Shown piece after piece: positions 41,391-50,841 of a DNA stretch of 64,000 nucleotides (its first letter is position 1; every line of letters starts with the position of its first letter). Below the pieces are notes generated by a model. That model was not told the DNA's origin. It worked only from the letters and a program-made list of their open reading frames with translations, and searched no databases. Position numbers and translations under genes: made by a program. The stretch is from Pseudomonadota bacterium (GTDB taxonomy: Bacteria; Pseudomonadota; Alphaproteobacteria; Sphingomonadales; Sphingomonadaceae): contig JAFAFE010000007.1 in assembly GCA_023423655.1 (NCBI GenBank), positions 1-64,000 on the forward strand, read 5' to 3'.

Positions 41391-42674
41391 ATGAATGTCC
41401 ATTCCACTCCAAGGGGGCAACATCTTGTCGCCGCAGACAAAGGAGTGGCATCGCGTGCGCGCTTTTCGCGATTGTTGGAACGCGGCGGCGCGGCGCTGTT
41501 CCATAAGCTCATAGACCGGATCGACGCCGGCATGGAGCATGGCACGCTCGAAGGGCATTTGCCCGATGGCAGCGTGCGGGTGGTTGGCGGTCGTGGGGCA
41601 GGGCCTTCGGGCAGCATCACAATCCATAGTTGGGCGACGTTCGTGCGGCTTGCGCGCTCCGGCTCGGTCGGCTTTTATAAAGCGTGGGAAGCGGGCGAAT
41701 GGTCCAGCCCCGATCCTGTTATCATTTTCGACCTGTTCATGCGCAATGGCCGCACCTTGGGCAATGTCGCGCGGTCACGCGGTGTGTGGAAATATGCCAA
41801 GCGCCTGCTCCACCGGCTGCGCGCCAATTCGCGCGCACAAGCACGGCGTAACATCGCTTTCCATTATGATCTGGGCAATGATTTTTACCAAGGCTGGCTG
41901 GACCAAAATATGGTTTATTCCAGTGCCTTATTTGCCAAACCTTATAGTGTATCCGAGCCGTTGGAAGTCGCGCAATTGCGCAAGATCGACCATCTGCTCG
42001 ACCGCTTGGACTTAGCCCCCGGCAACAGCTTGCTCGAAATCGGCTGTGGTTGGGGCGGCCTCGCGCACCGTGCCCGTGTGCGCCATGATGTGCGCTATAC
42101 CGGCCTGACCCTGTCCGAAGAACAAGCGGCTTGGGCGCGTGACTGGTTGCAACGCGACGGGCTGGATAAGGACGCGCGCATCGAACTCGTCGATTATCGC
42201 GACGTGCAGGGACAATTTGACGCGATTGCGAGCGTCGAGATGGTCGAGGCCGTGGGTGAGCAATATTGGCCCGCTTATCTGGAAAGCATCGCCGCCCGCC
42301 TCAAGGCCGGTGGCCGCGCAGCACTCCAATATATCGCGATTGATGATGCGCTTTTTCCCGCTTATGCCGATGGGGTCGATTTCATCCAGACCTATATTTT
42401 CCCCGGCGGAATGCTGCTGTCCGAAAGCCGTTTCCGCGCTATCGCAGAGGGTTACGGGTTGAAGTGGGCTAATCAGGTGAACTTTGGAAGTGATTATGCC
42501 GAAACGTTGCAACGCTGGCGCGCGCGTTTCGATGCAATGGTGGAAGCGGGCGCCTTACCTGCCGGTTTTGATGAAAAATTCATTCGTCTTTGGCGCTATT
42601 ATCTGATGTATTGCGAAGGCGGTTTTCGCGGGGGCGGCATCCATGTCGCGCAAGTGACTTTGGTCAAACCGTAA
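41391..42674 (+). CDS. Cyclopropane-fatty-acyl-phospholipid synthase family
   Basis: ATG at 41391 gives 427 residues; TTG at 41373 would add six. The C-terminal two thirds is a SAM-dependent methyltransferase of Cfa type: NIAFHYDLGNDFY, SAM loop LEIGCGWGG (215-223), and the segment ending QTYIFPGGMLLSE. An N-terminal domain of about 100 residues precedes it. Cfa enzymes methylate double bonds in membrane lipids; related ones make other branched or cyclopropane fatty acids. It begins 21 bases after korB. Confidence 0.9.
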   Translation: MNVHSTPRGQHLVAADKGVASRARFSRLLERGGAALFHKLIDRIDAGMEHGTLEGHLPDGSVRVVGGRGAGPSGSITIHSWATFVRLARSGSVGFYKAWEAGEWSSPDPVIIFDLFMRNGRTLGNVARSRGVWKYAKRLLHRLRANSRAQARRNIAFHYDLGNDFYQGWLDQNMVYSSALFAKPYSVSEPLEVAQLRKIDHLLDRLDLAPGNSLLEIGCGWGGLAHRARVRHDVRYTGLTLSEEQAAWARDWLQRDGLDKDARIELVDYRDVQGQFDAIASVEMVEAVGEQYWPAYLESIAARLKAGGRAALQYIAIDDALFPAYADGVDFIQTYIFPGGMLLSESRFRAIAEGYGLKWANQVNFGSDYAETLQRWRARFDAMVEAGALPAGFDEKFIRLWRYYLMYCEGGFRGGGIHVAQVTLVKP

Positions 42675-42692
42675 GAAATAAGGGAGAGTTTT

Positions 42693-43901
42693 ATGGCTAA
42701 GGGCAGGATTTTGCTCGCAACGGCGACGGCATTTCTGGCGCTGGCGGGGTGCAATAATGATACGGTGCAATTGCTGTCCAATCTCCCCAAGGATAAAAAT
42801 GTCCTGTTCTGGACGCAGGACCAGCGCGATGCAGCGTTTCGCCAGCTTGAAAAGCTGAGCAGTTCGCACACCATTAAAGCAGGCGCTCCGGTCTATCCGT
42901 TGCCCGAAGGCAAGCCGATGACCTTCCCGTTCGACATTGACCAATATATGGCCAAGCAACGCAATGCGGGGCTGATTATCGTGCAGGACGGCAAAATCCG
43001 TTTTGAACGCTATGCGATGGGCTATAGCAAGGAAGGGCGCTGGACCAGCTTTTCGGTCGCCAAATCCTTTGCCTCGACGCTGGTCGGCGCGGCGGTGAAG
43101 GATGGCTATATCAAGAGCCTCGACGATAAGGTTTCGCTTTATATTCCAGATCTTAAAGGCTCTGCTTATGACGATGTCTCGGTCAAGCAATTGCTCACCA
43201 TGACGTCAGGGGTTAAGTGGAACGAGGATTATGCCGACCCCAAATCGGACGTGGCTTTGTTCGCCAAACAGCCGGTTGAAAAGGGCGTCGATATTACCGT
43301 TTCCTATATGCGCAAATTGCCGCGCGAAGCCCCTCCCGGCACCAAATGGGATTATAAAACCGGCGAGACCAATCTCATCGGCGTGTTAGTATCGAGCGCG
43401 ACCGGCAAGACGGTGAGCGACTATTTGAGCGAAAAAATATGGAAGCCGTTCGGCATGGAGCAGGATGCAATCTGGATGCTAGGCGAAACGGGGAGCGAGA
43501 TTAGCGGGTGCTGTATTTCGGCGTCGCTGCGCGATTATGCGCGTTTCGGTCAGTTTATCCTGAATGGCGGTGTTGCAGGCGGGAAGAAGGTTCTGCCCGA
43601 CGACTGGCTTGCCGCCGCCACCACAAAACAGGCCCCGACCGGCGCACCGGGCCGCGGCTATGGTTATCAATGGTGGACCAATGATGATGGCAGCTTTGCC
43701 GCGCAGGGCATTTTCGGGCAGGGGATTTTCATCGATCCCAAGCGCAAGCTGGTGATTGCCTCGAACGGCAACTGGCCCAAAGCGACCCATCATGATGATC
43801 TGGGGCCGGAGCGCGAAAAATTTTATAATGCGGTGCAGAAGCTGGTTGATGCGGAAGCCGCCTCTACCGCCGCGCCCGCACCTGCGCCCGCCGCTAAATA
43901 A
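42693..43901 (+). CDS. Class C beta-lactamase-fold serine hydrolase lipoprotein
   Basis: This 402-residue protein has a lipoprotein signal (LAGC, Cys20) and the serine hydrolase SxxK motif (S121-V-A-K124). The second motif region is YKTGETN, and the C-terminal part contains GYGYQWW. This fold includes esterases, D-amino-acid peptidases and beta-lactamases, and the substrate is unknown. GGGAGAG lies 6-12 bases before the ATG. The protein ends in an Ala/Pro-rich tail. It is 18 bases after the Cfa-type gene. Confidence 0.88.
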   Translation: MAKGRILLATATAFLALAGCNNDTVQLLSNLPKDKNVLFWTQDQRDAAFRQLEKLSSSHTIKAGAPVYPLPEGKPMTFPFDIDQYMAKQRNAGLIIVQDGKIRFERYAMGYSKEGRWTSFSVAKSFASTLVGAAVKDGYIKSLDDKVSLYIPDLKGSAYDDVSVKQLLTMTSGVKWNEDYADPKSDVALFAKQPVEKGVDITVSYMRKLPREAPPGTKWDYKTGETNLIGVLVSSATGKTVSDYLSEKIWKPFGMEQDAIWMLGETGSEISGCCISASLRDYARFGQFILNGGVAGGKKVLPDDWLAAATTKQAPTGAPGRGYGYQWWTNDDGSFAAQGIFGQGIFIDPKRKLVIASNGNWPKATHHDDLGPEREKFYNAVQKLVDAEAASTAAPAPAPAAK

Positions 43902-43914
43902 GGATTTTAGCGGC
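43890..43914. repeat. Stem-loop shared by two convergent gene ends
   Basis: GCCGCTAAA (43890-43898) and TTTAGCGGC (43906-43914) form a perfect 9-bp stem with a 7-base loop. The stem-loop contains the TAA of the serine hydrolase and the stop of the convergent SDR gene. There is no T tract on either side. It may stabilise 3' ends or act as a bidirectional pause site. Confidence 0.7.
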
Positions 43915-44620
43915 CTAGCGCCAAATATTCGGTGCTGTCAAAGCCGCGCGTGACGAGCGCAGCGATGGCATCGGCGACCACCACAGGCTCTTTGAGGCTG
44001 GCCGGATCTTCGCCGGGATAGGCTTTGGCGCGCATTTGCGTGCGCGTCGCGCCGGGGTCGACGATGGCAGTGCGCACGGTCGAAATATTGGCCATTTCAT
44101 CGCCATAAGCGGTCACCAAGGTTTCGAGCGCCGCTTTCGATGCACCATAAGCGCCCCAATAAGCGCGCGGTGCGCGGCCGACGCTGGAGGTAATCGCAAT
44201 CACCTTGCCGGCATCGGAACGGCGCAGCATCGGGTCAAAACCGGTGATAAGCGCCTGCTGTGCGAGCAGGTTCAAGGTGAGGACGCGGTTAAATTCCTTG
44301 GTGTCGATGCTCGTCACCGGCGTCAACGTGCCAAGGATGGCGGCGTTCAGCACCAATATGTCGAGCGCCTTCCAACGCCCGGCAAGCGCGGTCGCAAGCC
44401 GCGCCACACTATCCCCGTCGGCAAGGTCGAGCGGGGCAATTGTCGCCGATCCGCCCGCTTGGTGGATACGCTCCTCCACCTCTTCCAACGCTTCGGCGGT
44501 GCGCGCGGTCAGCACGACATGCGCGCCGAGAGCTGCCAATGCTTCAGCGGTGGCCGCGCCAATTCCGCGCGATGCGCCGGTCACAAGGGCAAGCTGCCCG
44601 TCCAAAGGCTTGTCGGTCAT
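43907..44620 (-). CDS. SDR-family oxidoreductase
   Basis: This 237-residue short-chain dehydrogenase has a Rossmann N terminus (LALVTGASRGIGAATAEALA), the NAAILGTLTP stretch, and the active-site Ser plus YxxxK in SSVGRAPRAYWGAYGASKAAL (Y...SK). The cofactor is likely NAD(P). The substrate is unknown. It lies 17 bases after purF on the same strand and may be co-transcribed with it. Confidence 0.9.
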   Translation of the reverse strand: MTDKPLDGQLALVTGASRGIGAATAEALAALGAHVVLTARTAEALEEVEERIHQAGGSATIAPLDLADGDSVARLATALAGRWKALDILVLNAAILGTLTPVTSIDTKEFNRVLTLNLLAQQALITGFDPMLRRSDAGKVIAITSSVGRAPRAYWGAYGASKAALETLVTAYGDEMANISTVRTAIVDPGATRTQMRAKAYPGEDPASLKEPVVVADAIAALVTRGFDSTEYLALGR

Positions 44621-44637
44621 AAACTAAATTTTTCTAA

Positions 44638-46095
44638 TCAGACGATACGCTCGGCGAGCAGGGAAAACTGGTCCTCGACCGCAACTTCGTCATGGTCGGT
44701 AAGGGCGGTCGGATAATCGCCGGTAAAGCAGGCGTCGCAATGGCGCGGCGCAACATTGTCGCGCACATCTTCGCCCAAGGCTTTGTGCAACCCGTCGATG
44801 GAGAGGAAAGCAAGGCTGTCGGCCTGAATATAGTCCGTCATTTCCTTAAGGTCCATTTTCGCGGCGAGCAGTTTTTCGCGTTCAGGCGTATCGACGCCAT
44901 AAAAGCAGCTATGCCGCGTCGGCGGGGAGGCGATGCGCATATGGACTTCGGCAGCGCCCGCATCGCGCATCATCTGCACGATTTTAAGGCTGGTGGTGCC
45001 GCGGACAATGCTGTCGTCAACCAGAATGACCCGCTTGCCGGTAATCAGCGCGCGGTTGGCATTATGTTTAAGCTTGACGCCCAAATGTCGGACCTTGTCC
45101 GAAGGCTGGATGAAGGTGCGCCCGACATAGTGCGAGCGGATGATGCCGAGTTCGAACGGGATGCCCGATTCCTGCGCATAGCCGATGGCCGCTGGTGTGC
45201 CGCTGTCAGGGACAGGGATGACGAGGTCGGCTTCGACCGGGCTTTCGATTGCAAGCTGTGCGCCGATCGCTTTGCGCACCGAATAGACCGATGCGCCATC
45301 GACGATGGAATCCGGGCGCGAAAAATAGACATGTTCGAAGATACAAGGCCGCGCGCGCTGGTCGGGGAAGGGACGCACCGAGCGCATCTCGCCATTTTGC
45401 ACAATGACGATCTCGCCGGCATCGACCTGCCGGATAAATTCCGCGCCGACCACATCAAGCGCCACCGATTCCGACGCGAATATCACCGCATCGCCCAATT
45501 TACCCATAACGAGCGGGCGGATACCGAGCGGGTCGCGGCACGCGATCATGCCTTCTGCGGTCATGCAGATCAGCGAATAAGCGCCTTCCACCTGTTTCAG
45601 CGCGTCGATGAAACGGTCGATGAGCGTGCGATAGCTGGAGGTCGCGACCAGATGGATGATGGTTTCGGTGTCGCTGGTCGATTGGAAAATCGAGCCGCGT
45701 CGCACCAGTTCGCGGCGCAACTTGCCTGCATTGGAAATATTGCCGTTATGCGCAATCGCAAAGCCGCCGCTCGACAATTCAGCGAACAGTGGCTGCACAT
45801 TACGCAAGCCCGCGCCGCCTGCGGTCGAATAGCGCACATGGCCGATGGCCATTTCACCCGGCAGGGCCTTGATCACATCGTCGCGGTCAAAATTGCCTGC
45901 CACATGGCCCATCGCGCGATGGCTGTGGAAATCATGGCCGTCAAAACTGGTAATGCCAGCCGCTTCCTGCCCGCGATGCTGCAACGCATGGAGGCCAAGC
46001 GCGACCATCGCAGAGGCCGTATCCGCGCCGGTAATACCAAAAATGCCGCACTCTTCGCGCAGCTTGTCGTCGTCAAATGGGTGAGTCGTCAGCAT
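44638..46095 (-). CDS. purF: Amidophosphoribosyltransferase
   Basis: This 485-residue enzyme catalyses the first committed step of purine synthesis, using glutamine to aminate PRPP. ATG at 46095 gives MLTTHPFDDDKLREECGIFG; Cys16 becomes the N-terminal nucleophile after propeptide cleavage. The class II glutaminase domain is followed by a PRTase domain with the PRPP loop VILVDDSIVRGTTSLK and Cys residues typical of the Fe-S form (CFYGVDTP, CDACFTGDYP). The frame continues upstream but lacks homology. Confidence 0.97.
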   Translation of the reverse strand: MLTTHPFDDDKLREECGIFGITGADTASAMVALGLHALQHRGQEAAGITSFDGHDFHSHRAMGHVAGNFDRDDVIKALPGEMAIGHVRYSTAGGAGLRNVQPLFAELSSGGFAIAHNGNISNAGKLRRELVRRGSIFQSTSDTETIIHLVATSSYRTLIDRFIDALKQVEGAYSLICMTAEGMIACRDPLGIRPLVMGKLGDAVIFASESVALDVVGAEFIRQVDAGEIVIVQNGEMRSVRPFPDQRARPCIFEHVYFSRPDSIVDGASVYSVRKAIGAQLAIESPVEADLVIPVPDSGTPAAIGYAQESGIPFELGIIRSHYVGRTFIQPSDKVRHLGVKLKHNANRALITGKRVILVDDSIVRGTTSLKIVQMMRDAGAAEVHMRIASPPTRHSCFYGVDTPEREKLLAAKMDLKEMTDYIQADSLAFLSIDGLHKALGEDVRDNVAPRHCDACFTGDYPTALTDHDEVAVEDQFSLLAERIV

Positions 46096-46278
46096 GGTCC
46101 ATGTCCGTGGGAAGGCATCGCAGCCCCGCTTTGTCATGATTCTGACGCGCATATAGGTAGCGTAGCCCCGTTTGTCGCCCCCTTTATGTCGGTAATGCGA
46201 CAGGAGGGCGCATCCGGCCCCGTTTTTTTGCGGGGCTGACGGTTGCAGCCTGCGCTTGGTTGCGCCATCAGAGCGGCC

Positions 46279-46656
46279 ATGAGCGATGCACAAGACCCTA
46301 ACCCCGAAACAACCGAACGGCTAACGCCAAAATATGATGCCAACGGGCTGATTACAGCGGTTGTGACCGATAAGGGGAGCGGGGTGCCGCTGGTTGTCGC
46401 GCATATGAATGAACAGGCGCTCAGCTTGACGCTCGACACTGGCGAAGTCCATTTCTGGTCGCGCAGCCGCGGTAAATTGTGGAAAAAGGGCGAAACCTCC
46501 GGCCATATTTTGCGCTTGGTCGATATGCGGATCGACTGCGATCAGGATGCGATCTGGCTCATCGCTGAACCGCAGGGGCCGACTTGCCACACAGGCGCGA
46601 AAAGCTGCTTTTACCGCCGCATCTTGCCCGGTGGAGCGCTAGTGCGCGCCGACTGA
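46279..46656 (+). CDS. hisI: Phosphoribosyl-AMP cyclohydrolase
   Basis: This 125-residue enzyme is the third step of histidine synthesis. ATG at 46279 is chosen. Motifs include LVVAHMNEQAL, EVHFWSRSRGKLWKKGETSG, the metal-binding D-x-D-x-D type segment MRIDCDQDAIWL, and the zinc Cys/His pair region CHTGAKSCFYR. There is no fused pyrophosphohydrolase domain, as usual in alphaproteobacteria. It is divergent from purF and not near other his genes here. Confidence 0.95.
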   Translation: MSDAQDPNPETTERLTPKYDANGLITAVVTDKGSGVPLVVAHMNEQALSLTLDTGEVHFWSRSRGKLWKKGETSGHILRLVDMRIDCDQDAIWLIAEPQGPTCHTGAKSCFYRRILPGGALVRAD

Positions 46657-46746
46657 TTTTGCATTAAATCCTGTATCCAGACACGGCTTCACGCATTTTT
46701 ATTGCGTGACGCAGCGTAAAATATTTGCGTAGGCGCGCGCTTTCCC

Positions 46747-46782
46747 TTGACGTTAACGTGAACGTCAATTATACAGAGTCGC
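46747..46782 (+). promoter_or_regulatory. Promoter and operator of the MerR gene
   Basis: TTGACG (46747-46752) and TATACA (46770-46775) are separated by 17 bases, a good sigma-70-type promoter. A palindrome TTGACGTT/AACGTCAA (46747-46754 and 46761-46768) fills the spacer, the normal place for a MerR operator. The ATG at 46783 lies at the predicted transcription start, so the mRNA should be leaderless. Confidence 0.75.
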
Positions 46783-47223
46783 ATGACTGAAGATCTTGGC
46801 CGCTCGCATATCGACACGCCCGATGCTTTGGATCGGGAGAGTTACAGCATCACCGATTTGTCCAACGAGTTCGGGGTTACCGCCCGCGCGCTGCGTTTTT
46901 ACGAGGACGAAGGATTGATTGCGCCCGCCCGAAAAGGCCTCGCGCGCATTTATTCCAAACGCGACCGCGCGCGTCTTGCGTGGATTTTGCGCGGCAAGCG
47001 GGTGGGGTTCAGCCTTTCCGAAATTCGCGAGATGATCGACCTTTATGACGTGGGCGACGGCCGCGAGGAACAGCGCCGCGTCACCATCGAACGCTGTCAG
47101 GCGCGCATCGACCTGTTGACGCGCCAGAAAGACGATATCGACAGCGCGATTGATGAACTGGAACAATTTGTCCGTTCCATCCGTGATCTCACCCTTGGCC
47201 AACGCACACAGGATTTCGGCTGA
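46783..47223 (+). CDS. MerR-family transcriptional regulator (LiuR-like)
   Basis: This 146-residue protein has a MerR winged helix (YSITDLSNEFGVTARALRFYEDEGLI, about residues 22-48), a second DNA-binding part RIYSKRDRARLAWILRGKRVGFSLSEI (in pieces), and a C-terminal coiled coil for dimerisation. It has no Cys metal-binding motif, so it is not a metal sensor. It resembles the LiuR-type regulators of branched-chain amino-acid and acyl-CoA degradation. It sits 51 bases upstream of an acyl-CoA dehydrogenase gene and probably controls it and itself through the palindrome at 46747-46768. Confidence 0.88.
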   Translation: MTEDLGRSHIDTPDALDRESYSITDLSNEFGVTARALRFYEDEGLIAPARKGLARIYSKRDRARLAWILRGKRVGFSLSEIREMIDLYDVGDGREEQRRVTIERCQARIDLLTRQKDDIDSAIDELEQFVRSIRDLTLGQRTQDFG

Positions 47224-47274
47224 GGCGTGCCCCCTTACCCCTTGCTAACGATCTTACGCGATAGGAGTTAATTC

Positions 47275-49077
47275 ATGCCCGTTTATAACGCGCCGGTAAA
47301 AGACACGAAATTCGTGCTGGACCATGTGGTCGGCCTTGAAAATTACGGCAATCTGCCCGGTTTTGAAAATGCGACCCCCGACATGGTCGATGCGATCCTT
47401 TCCGAAGGCGCAAAATTTGTCGAGCAGGTGACCTTCCCGCTCAACTATTCGGGCGATCAGGAAGGCTGCACCCGCCATGACGATGGCAGCGTGACCACCC
47501 CCAAAGGCTTTAAGGAAGCGTTCGCCAAATATAAGGAAGGCGCGTGGGGCACCTTGTCGGCTCCGGAAGAATTTGGCGGTCAGGCATTGCCGCATATTTT
47601 GGGGTCCGCCTTTGCCGAATATATGTCGGCGGCCAATATGGCCTTTGCCATGTATCCCGGCCTCACCAACGGCGCGGTCGAAGCCATTCTTGCCAAGGGC
47701 AGCCAGGAACAGAAGGAAACCTATGTTCCCAAGATGATTAGCGGCGAATGGGGCGGCACGATGAACCTCACCGAACCGCATTGCGGGACGGACCTTGGCC
47801 TTATCCGCACGCGCGCGGTGCCCAATGGCGATGGCAGCTACAAGGTTTCGGGGACGAAAATCTTCATTTCGTCGGGCGAACATGACCTGACCAGCAATAT
47901 CATCCATCTGGTTCTAGCGAAAACGCCGGATGCGCCGGACAATGTGAAGGGCATTTCGCTGTTCATCGTTCCCAAATTCATCCTCAATGAAGATGGCACG
48001 CCGGGCGAGCGCAATGCCGTGTCGTGCGGCTCTATCGAACATAAGATGGGCATCCATGCCAACTCGACTTGCGTCATGAATTATGACGGAGCGACCGGCT
48101 GGATGGTCGGCGAGGAAAATAAGGGCTTGGCCGCGATGTTCATCATGATGAACGCGGCGCGCCTCGGCGTTGGTATCCAAGGCTTGGCACAGGGTGAAAT
48201 TTCTTACCAGAATGCCGTCCAATATGCGCAGGACCGCCGTCAGGGCCGCGCGCTCACCGGTCCGCAAGATCTGGACGAAAAGGCCGACACTTTGTTCGTC
48301 CACCCCGATGTGCGCCGCATGTTGATGGACGGCAAGGCGTTAACCGAAGGCTTGCGCGCTTTGTGCCTGTGGGGTGCGCTTCAGGTGGACCTGGCCCACC
48401 TTGCGCAGACCGAAGAAGAGCGCCAGCACGCTGACGATCTCATCTCGCTCTTGACGCCGGTTATCAAAGGCTATGGCACCGACAAGGGCTATGACATCGC
48501 GACCAATGCGCAGCAAGTCTATGGCGGACATGGCTATATCGAAGAATGGGGGATGTCCCAATATGTGCGCGATGCGCGTATTGCGATGATCTATGAAGGC
48601 ACTAACGGTATTCAGGCGATGGACCTTGTCGGTCGCAAGCTTGCCCAAAATGGGGGCCGCGCAATCCAGCTTTTCTTCAAGGTGGTCGATGATGAAGTCG
48701 CCGAAGCGAAGAATGATGAAGCACTGGCCGATTTTGCCGGTCGTCTGGAAAAGGCCAATGGCGAATTGAAGGCCGCGACCATGTGGTTCATGCAAAATGG
48801 GATGGCCAACCCCAATAATGTCGGTGCGGGCGCGCACAGCTATATGCACATTATGGGCATTGTCGTGGTCGGCTTGATGTGGCTGCGTATGGCCAAGGCG
48901 GCCAATGCCTTGCTGGCAGCGGGCGAAGGCGACAAGGATTTCCTTGAATCCAAGCTTGTGACCGCGCGCTATTATGGCGAGCGTATCATGCCCGACGCGG
49001 GCGCGCTTCGCCGCAAGATCGAAAGCGGTTCGGACAGCGTGATGGCCTTAAGCCCGGACATGTTCGCGCGCGCCTGA
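47275..49077 (+). CDS. Acyl-CoA dehydrogenase (DmdC/FadE-like long form)
   Basis: This 600-residue protein belongs to the long acyl-CoA dehydrogenase group with an extra C-terminal domain. It has the FAD/substrate core (TEPHCGTDLG, KIFISSGEHD), the catalytic-type region YEGTNGIQAMDLVGRK, and QQVYGGHGYIEEWG. The group includes 3-methylmercaptopropionyl-CoA dehydrogenases and fatty acyl-CoA enzymes; the exact acyl chain is unknown. ATAGGAG lies 8-14 bases before the ATG. It is a FAD-dependent step of beta-oxidation, likely controlled by the upstream MerR gene, and has its own terminator. Confidence 0.92.
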   Translation: MPVYNAPVKDTKFVLDHVVGLENYGNLPGFENATPDMVDAILSEGAKFVEQVTFPLNYSGDQEGCTRHDDGSVTTPKGFKEAFAKYKEGAWGTLSAPEEFGGQALPHILGSAFAEYMSAANMAFAMYPGLTNGAVEAILAKGSQEQKETYVPKMISGEWGGTMNLTEPHCGTDLGLIRTRAVPNGDGSYKVSGTKIFISSGEHDLTSNIIHLVLAKTPDAPDNVKGISLFIVPKFILNEDGTPGERNAVSCGSIEHKMGIHANSTCVMNYDGATGWMVGEENKGLAAMFIMMNAARLGVGIQGLAQGEISYQNAVQYAQDRRQGRALTGPQDLDEKADTLFVHPDVRRMLMDGKALTEGLRALCLWGALQVDLAHLAQTEEERQHADDLISLLTPVIKGYGTDKGYDIATNAQQVYGGHGYIEEWGMSQYVRDARIAMIYEGTNGIQAMDLVGRKLAQNGGRAIQLFFKVVDDEVAEAKNDEALADFAGRLEKANGELKAATMWFMQNGMANPNNVGAGAHSYMHIMGIVVVGLMWLRMAKAANALLAAGEGDKDFLESKLVTARYYGERIMPDAGALRRKIESGSDSVMALSPDMFARA

Positions 49078-49103
49078 TCGGCACTGCACATAGAAAACAG
49101 CAG

Positions 49104-49133
49104 GAGGCGGCCTTTCGGGGCCGCCTCTTTTTT
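49104..49133 (+). terminator. Strong rho-independent terminator
   Basis: A perfect 9-bp GC-rich stem (GAGGCGGCC/GGCCGCCTC) with a 6-base loop is followed by six T residues. It lies 27 bases after the acyl-CoA dehydrogenase stop. Confidence 0.93.
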
Positions 49134-49224
49134 GTTGCCACCCCTTTTGTATTTCTACCCCGCGCAACAAACTGCGCGTCCCTGCGTTAGCCAAGGGACG
49201 AAAAAGAAAGGGACAAAAGCCGAC

Positions 49225-50820
49225 ATGGGTGAGGGGAGCGCGGGGATCGCAAAACCGGGACGTAATTGCTGGCGCATCGAACATGCCGGCAGGGTCAAGG
49301 TGATTGTCGATGCGGCGGACTATTATCATATTGTCCATGAGGTGATGCTCAAGGCCAAGGCGCGCATTTTGCTGATTGGCTGGGATTTCGACACGCGCAT
49401 CTATCTGGAGCGCAGCGAGGATGGCGCGGGTGAAGAATCGCTCGGCAATTTCATCCTCGACCTTGCCAAATCGCGGCCGGACCTGCGCATCGACATTTTA
49501 AAATGGGATTTCGGCGCGCTCAAATCGCTGTTCCGGGGCAGCCATTTGCTCATGCTCTATCGCTGGTGGCGGACCAAGCGCATCACCTTCAAATTTGACA
49601 GCGCGCATCCCAAAGGATGCAGCCACCACCAGAAAATCGTGGTGATTGACGATAGTATCGCGATTTGCGGCGGGATCGACATGACCGGCGCTCGCTGGGA
49701 TACGTCCGAACATCTGGACGATGACCCGCGCCGGACCTTGCCCAATGGCAAACTTTATACGCCCTGGCATGATATCACGACGCTGATCGACGGCGATGTC
49801 GCGACCGCGCTGGCCGAATTGGGGCGCGAGCGGTGGGAACTGGCGACCAAACATCCGCTCGATGCGGTCGATGAAGATGATGCCGACGAATTATGGCCGG
49901 AGGGGGTGGAGCCGGACTTTACCGATGTGCAGCTTGCGATTGCGCGCACGCGGGCGGAATATGAAAATCTGCCTGAAATCCGCGAAATAGAACAGCTTTA
50001 TGTCGATATGATCGCCGCTGCCAAAAAATTCATCTATATCGAAAATCAATATTTTACCGCGCCCGAAATCGCAGCCGCGATTGCGCGCCGGATGCAAGAG
50101 GAGAACCCGCCCGAAATCGTCATCATCATGCCCGAACAGGCCGATGGCTGGATTGAACAGACCGCGATGGATGGCGCGCGGGTGCGGCTCTGTCAGGCGA
50201 TAGGCAATATCGACACGCAAAACCGCTTCCGCATTTTCTATCCGGTGACGAAGGGTGGCAACGCCATTTATGTCCATGCCAAGCTGATGATTGTCGATGA
50301 CCGGATGCTGCACATCGGTTCGTCCAACCTGAACAATCGCTCGCTGGGGCTGGACAGTGAATGTGATGTGATGCTGGAAGCACAGGAAGGCGATGATAAT
50401 ATATTGGAAATCGGCGCGTTAAGAACGCAGTTGATGGCCGAACATCTCGACGTCGACCCTTCTGAAATCGCGGATAAATTTGCCGAAACCGGTAGCCTGC
50501 TCGCGACCATCCACGCCTTCCAGAAACCCGAAGGCCGTTCGCTGCGCACGTTGGAAATTGAAGAACCGGACGGCCTCGACAAATTCATCGCCGACAATGA
50601 ATTGCTCGACCCCAAAAGCGCCGACGGCTTTTTTGAACCCATGTCGCAGCGTGGCCTGTTCAAAGGCTTCCGCCGCCGCATCGCCGAAGCGCGTGGCCGC
50701 CGCAAGGGCCGCGCCAATTATTGGGAAACAGACCGCAACCGCTTTTGCTATAAACGCGATGATAAGGAAGGTGGCGATGATAGCGCGAGCGCCGCCGAAG
50801 CCGACCGCTTGACGCAATAA
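49225..50820 (+). CDS. Phospholipase D-like protein
   Basis: The start at 49225 gives 531 residues with two HKD motifs, HHQKIVVIDD (about 133) and HAKLMIVDD (about 350). These are the paired catalytic sites of phospholipase D / cardiolipin synthase enzymes. There is no signal peptide or membrane helix. The C-terminal 100 residues are charged and end in a basic then acidic tail. The GWDFDTRIYLE and IENQYF segments fit soluble PLD-type phosphodiesterases more than cardiolipin synthase. The natural substrate is unknown. It is convergent with the SleB-type hydrolase. Confidence 0.9.
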   Translation: MGEGSAGIAKPGRNCWRIEHAGRVKVIVDAADYYHIVHEVMLKAKARILLIGWDFDTRIYLERSEDGAGEESLGNFILDLAKSRPDLRIDILKWDFGALKSLFRGSHLLMLYRWWRTKRITFKFDSAHPKGCSHHQKIVVIDDSIAICGGIDMTGARWDTSEHLDDDPRRTLPNGKLYTPWHDITTLIDGDVATALAELGRERWELATKHPLDAVDEDDADELWPEGVEPDFTDVQLAIARTRAEYENLPEIREIEQLYVDMIAAAKKFIYIENQYFTAPEIAAAIARRMQEENPPEIVIIMPEQADGWIEQTAMDGARVRLCQAIGNIDTQNRFRIFYPVTKGGNAIYVHAKLMIVDDRMLHIGSSNLNNRSLGLDSECDVMLEAQEGDDNILEIGALRTQLMAEHLDVDPSEIADKFAETGSLLATIHAFQKPEGRSLRTLEIEEPDGLDKFIADNELLDPKSADGFFEPMSQRGLFKGFRRRIAEARGRRKGRANYWETDRNRFCYKRDDKEGGDDSASAAEADRLTQ

Positions 50821-50841
50821 GGGCGCACGACCCTTAAGCGG

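Noticed and set aside
43890..43914. Rho-independent terminator call
   Set aside because: The stem is perfect, but no T tract follows on either strand, so it was kept only as a stem-loop.
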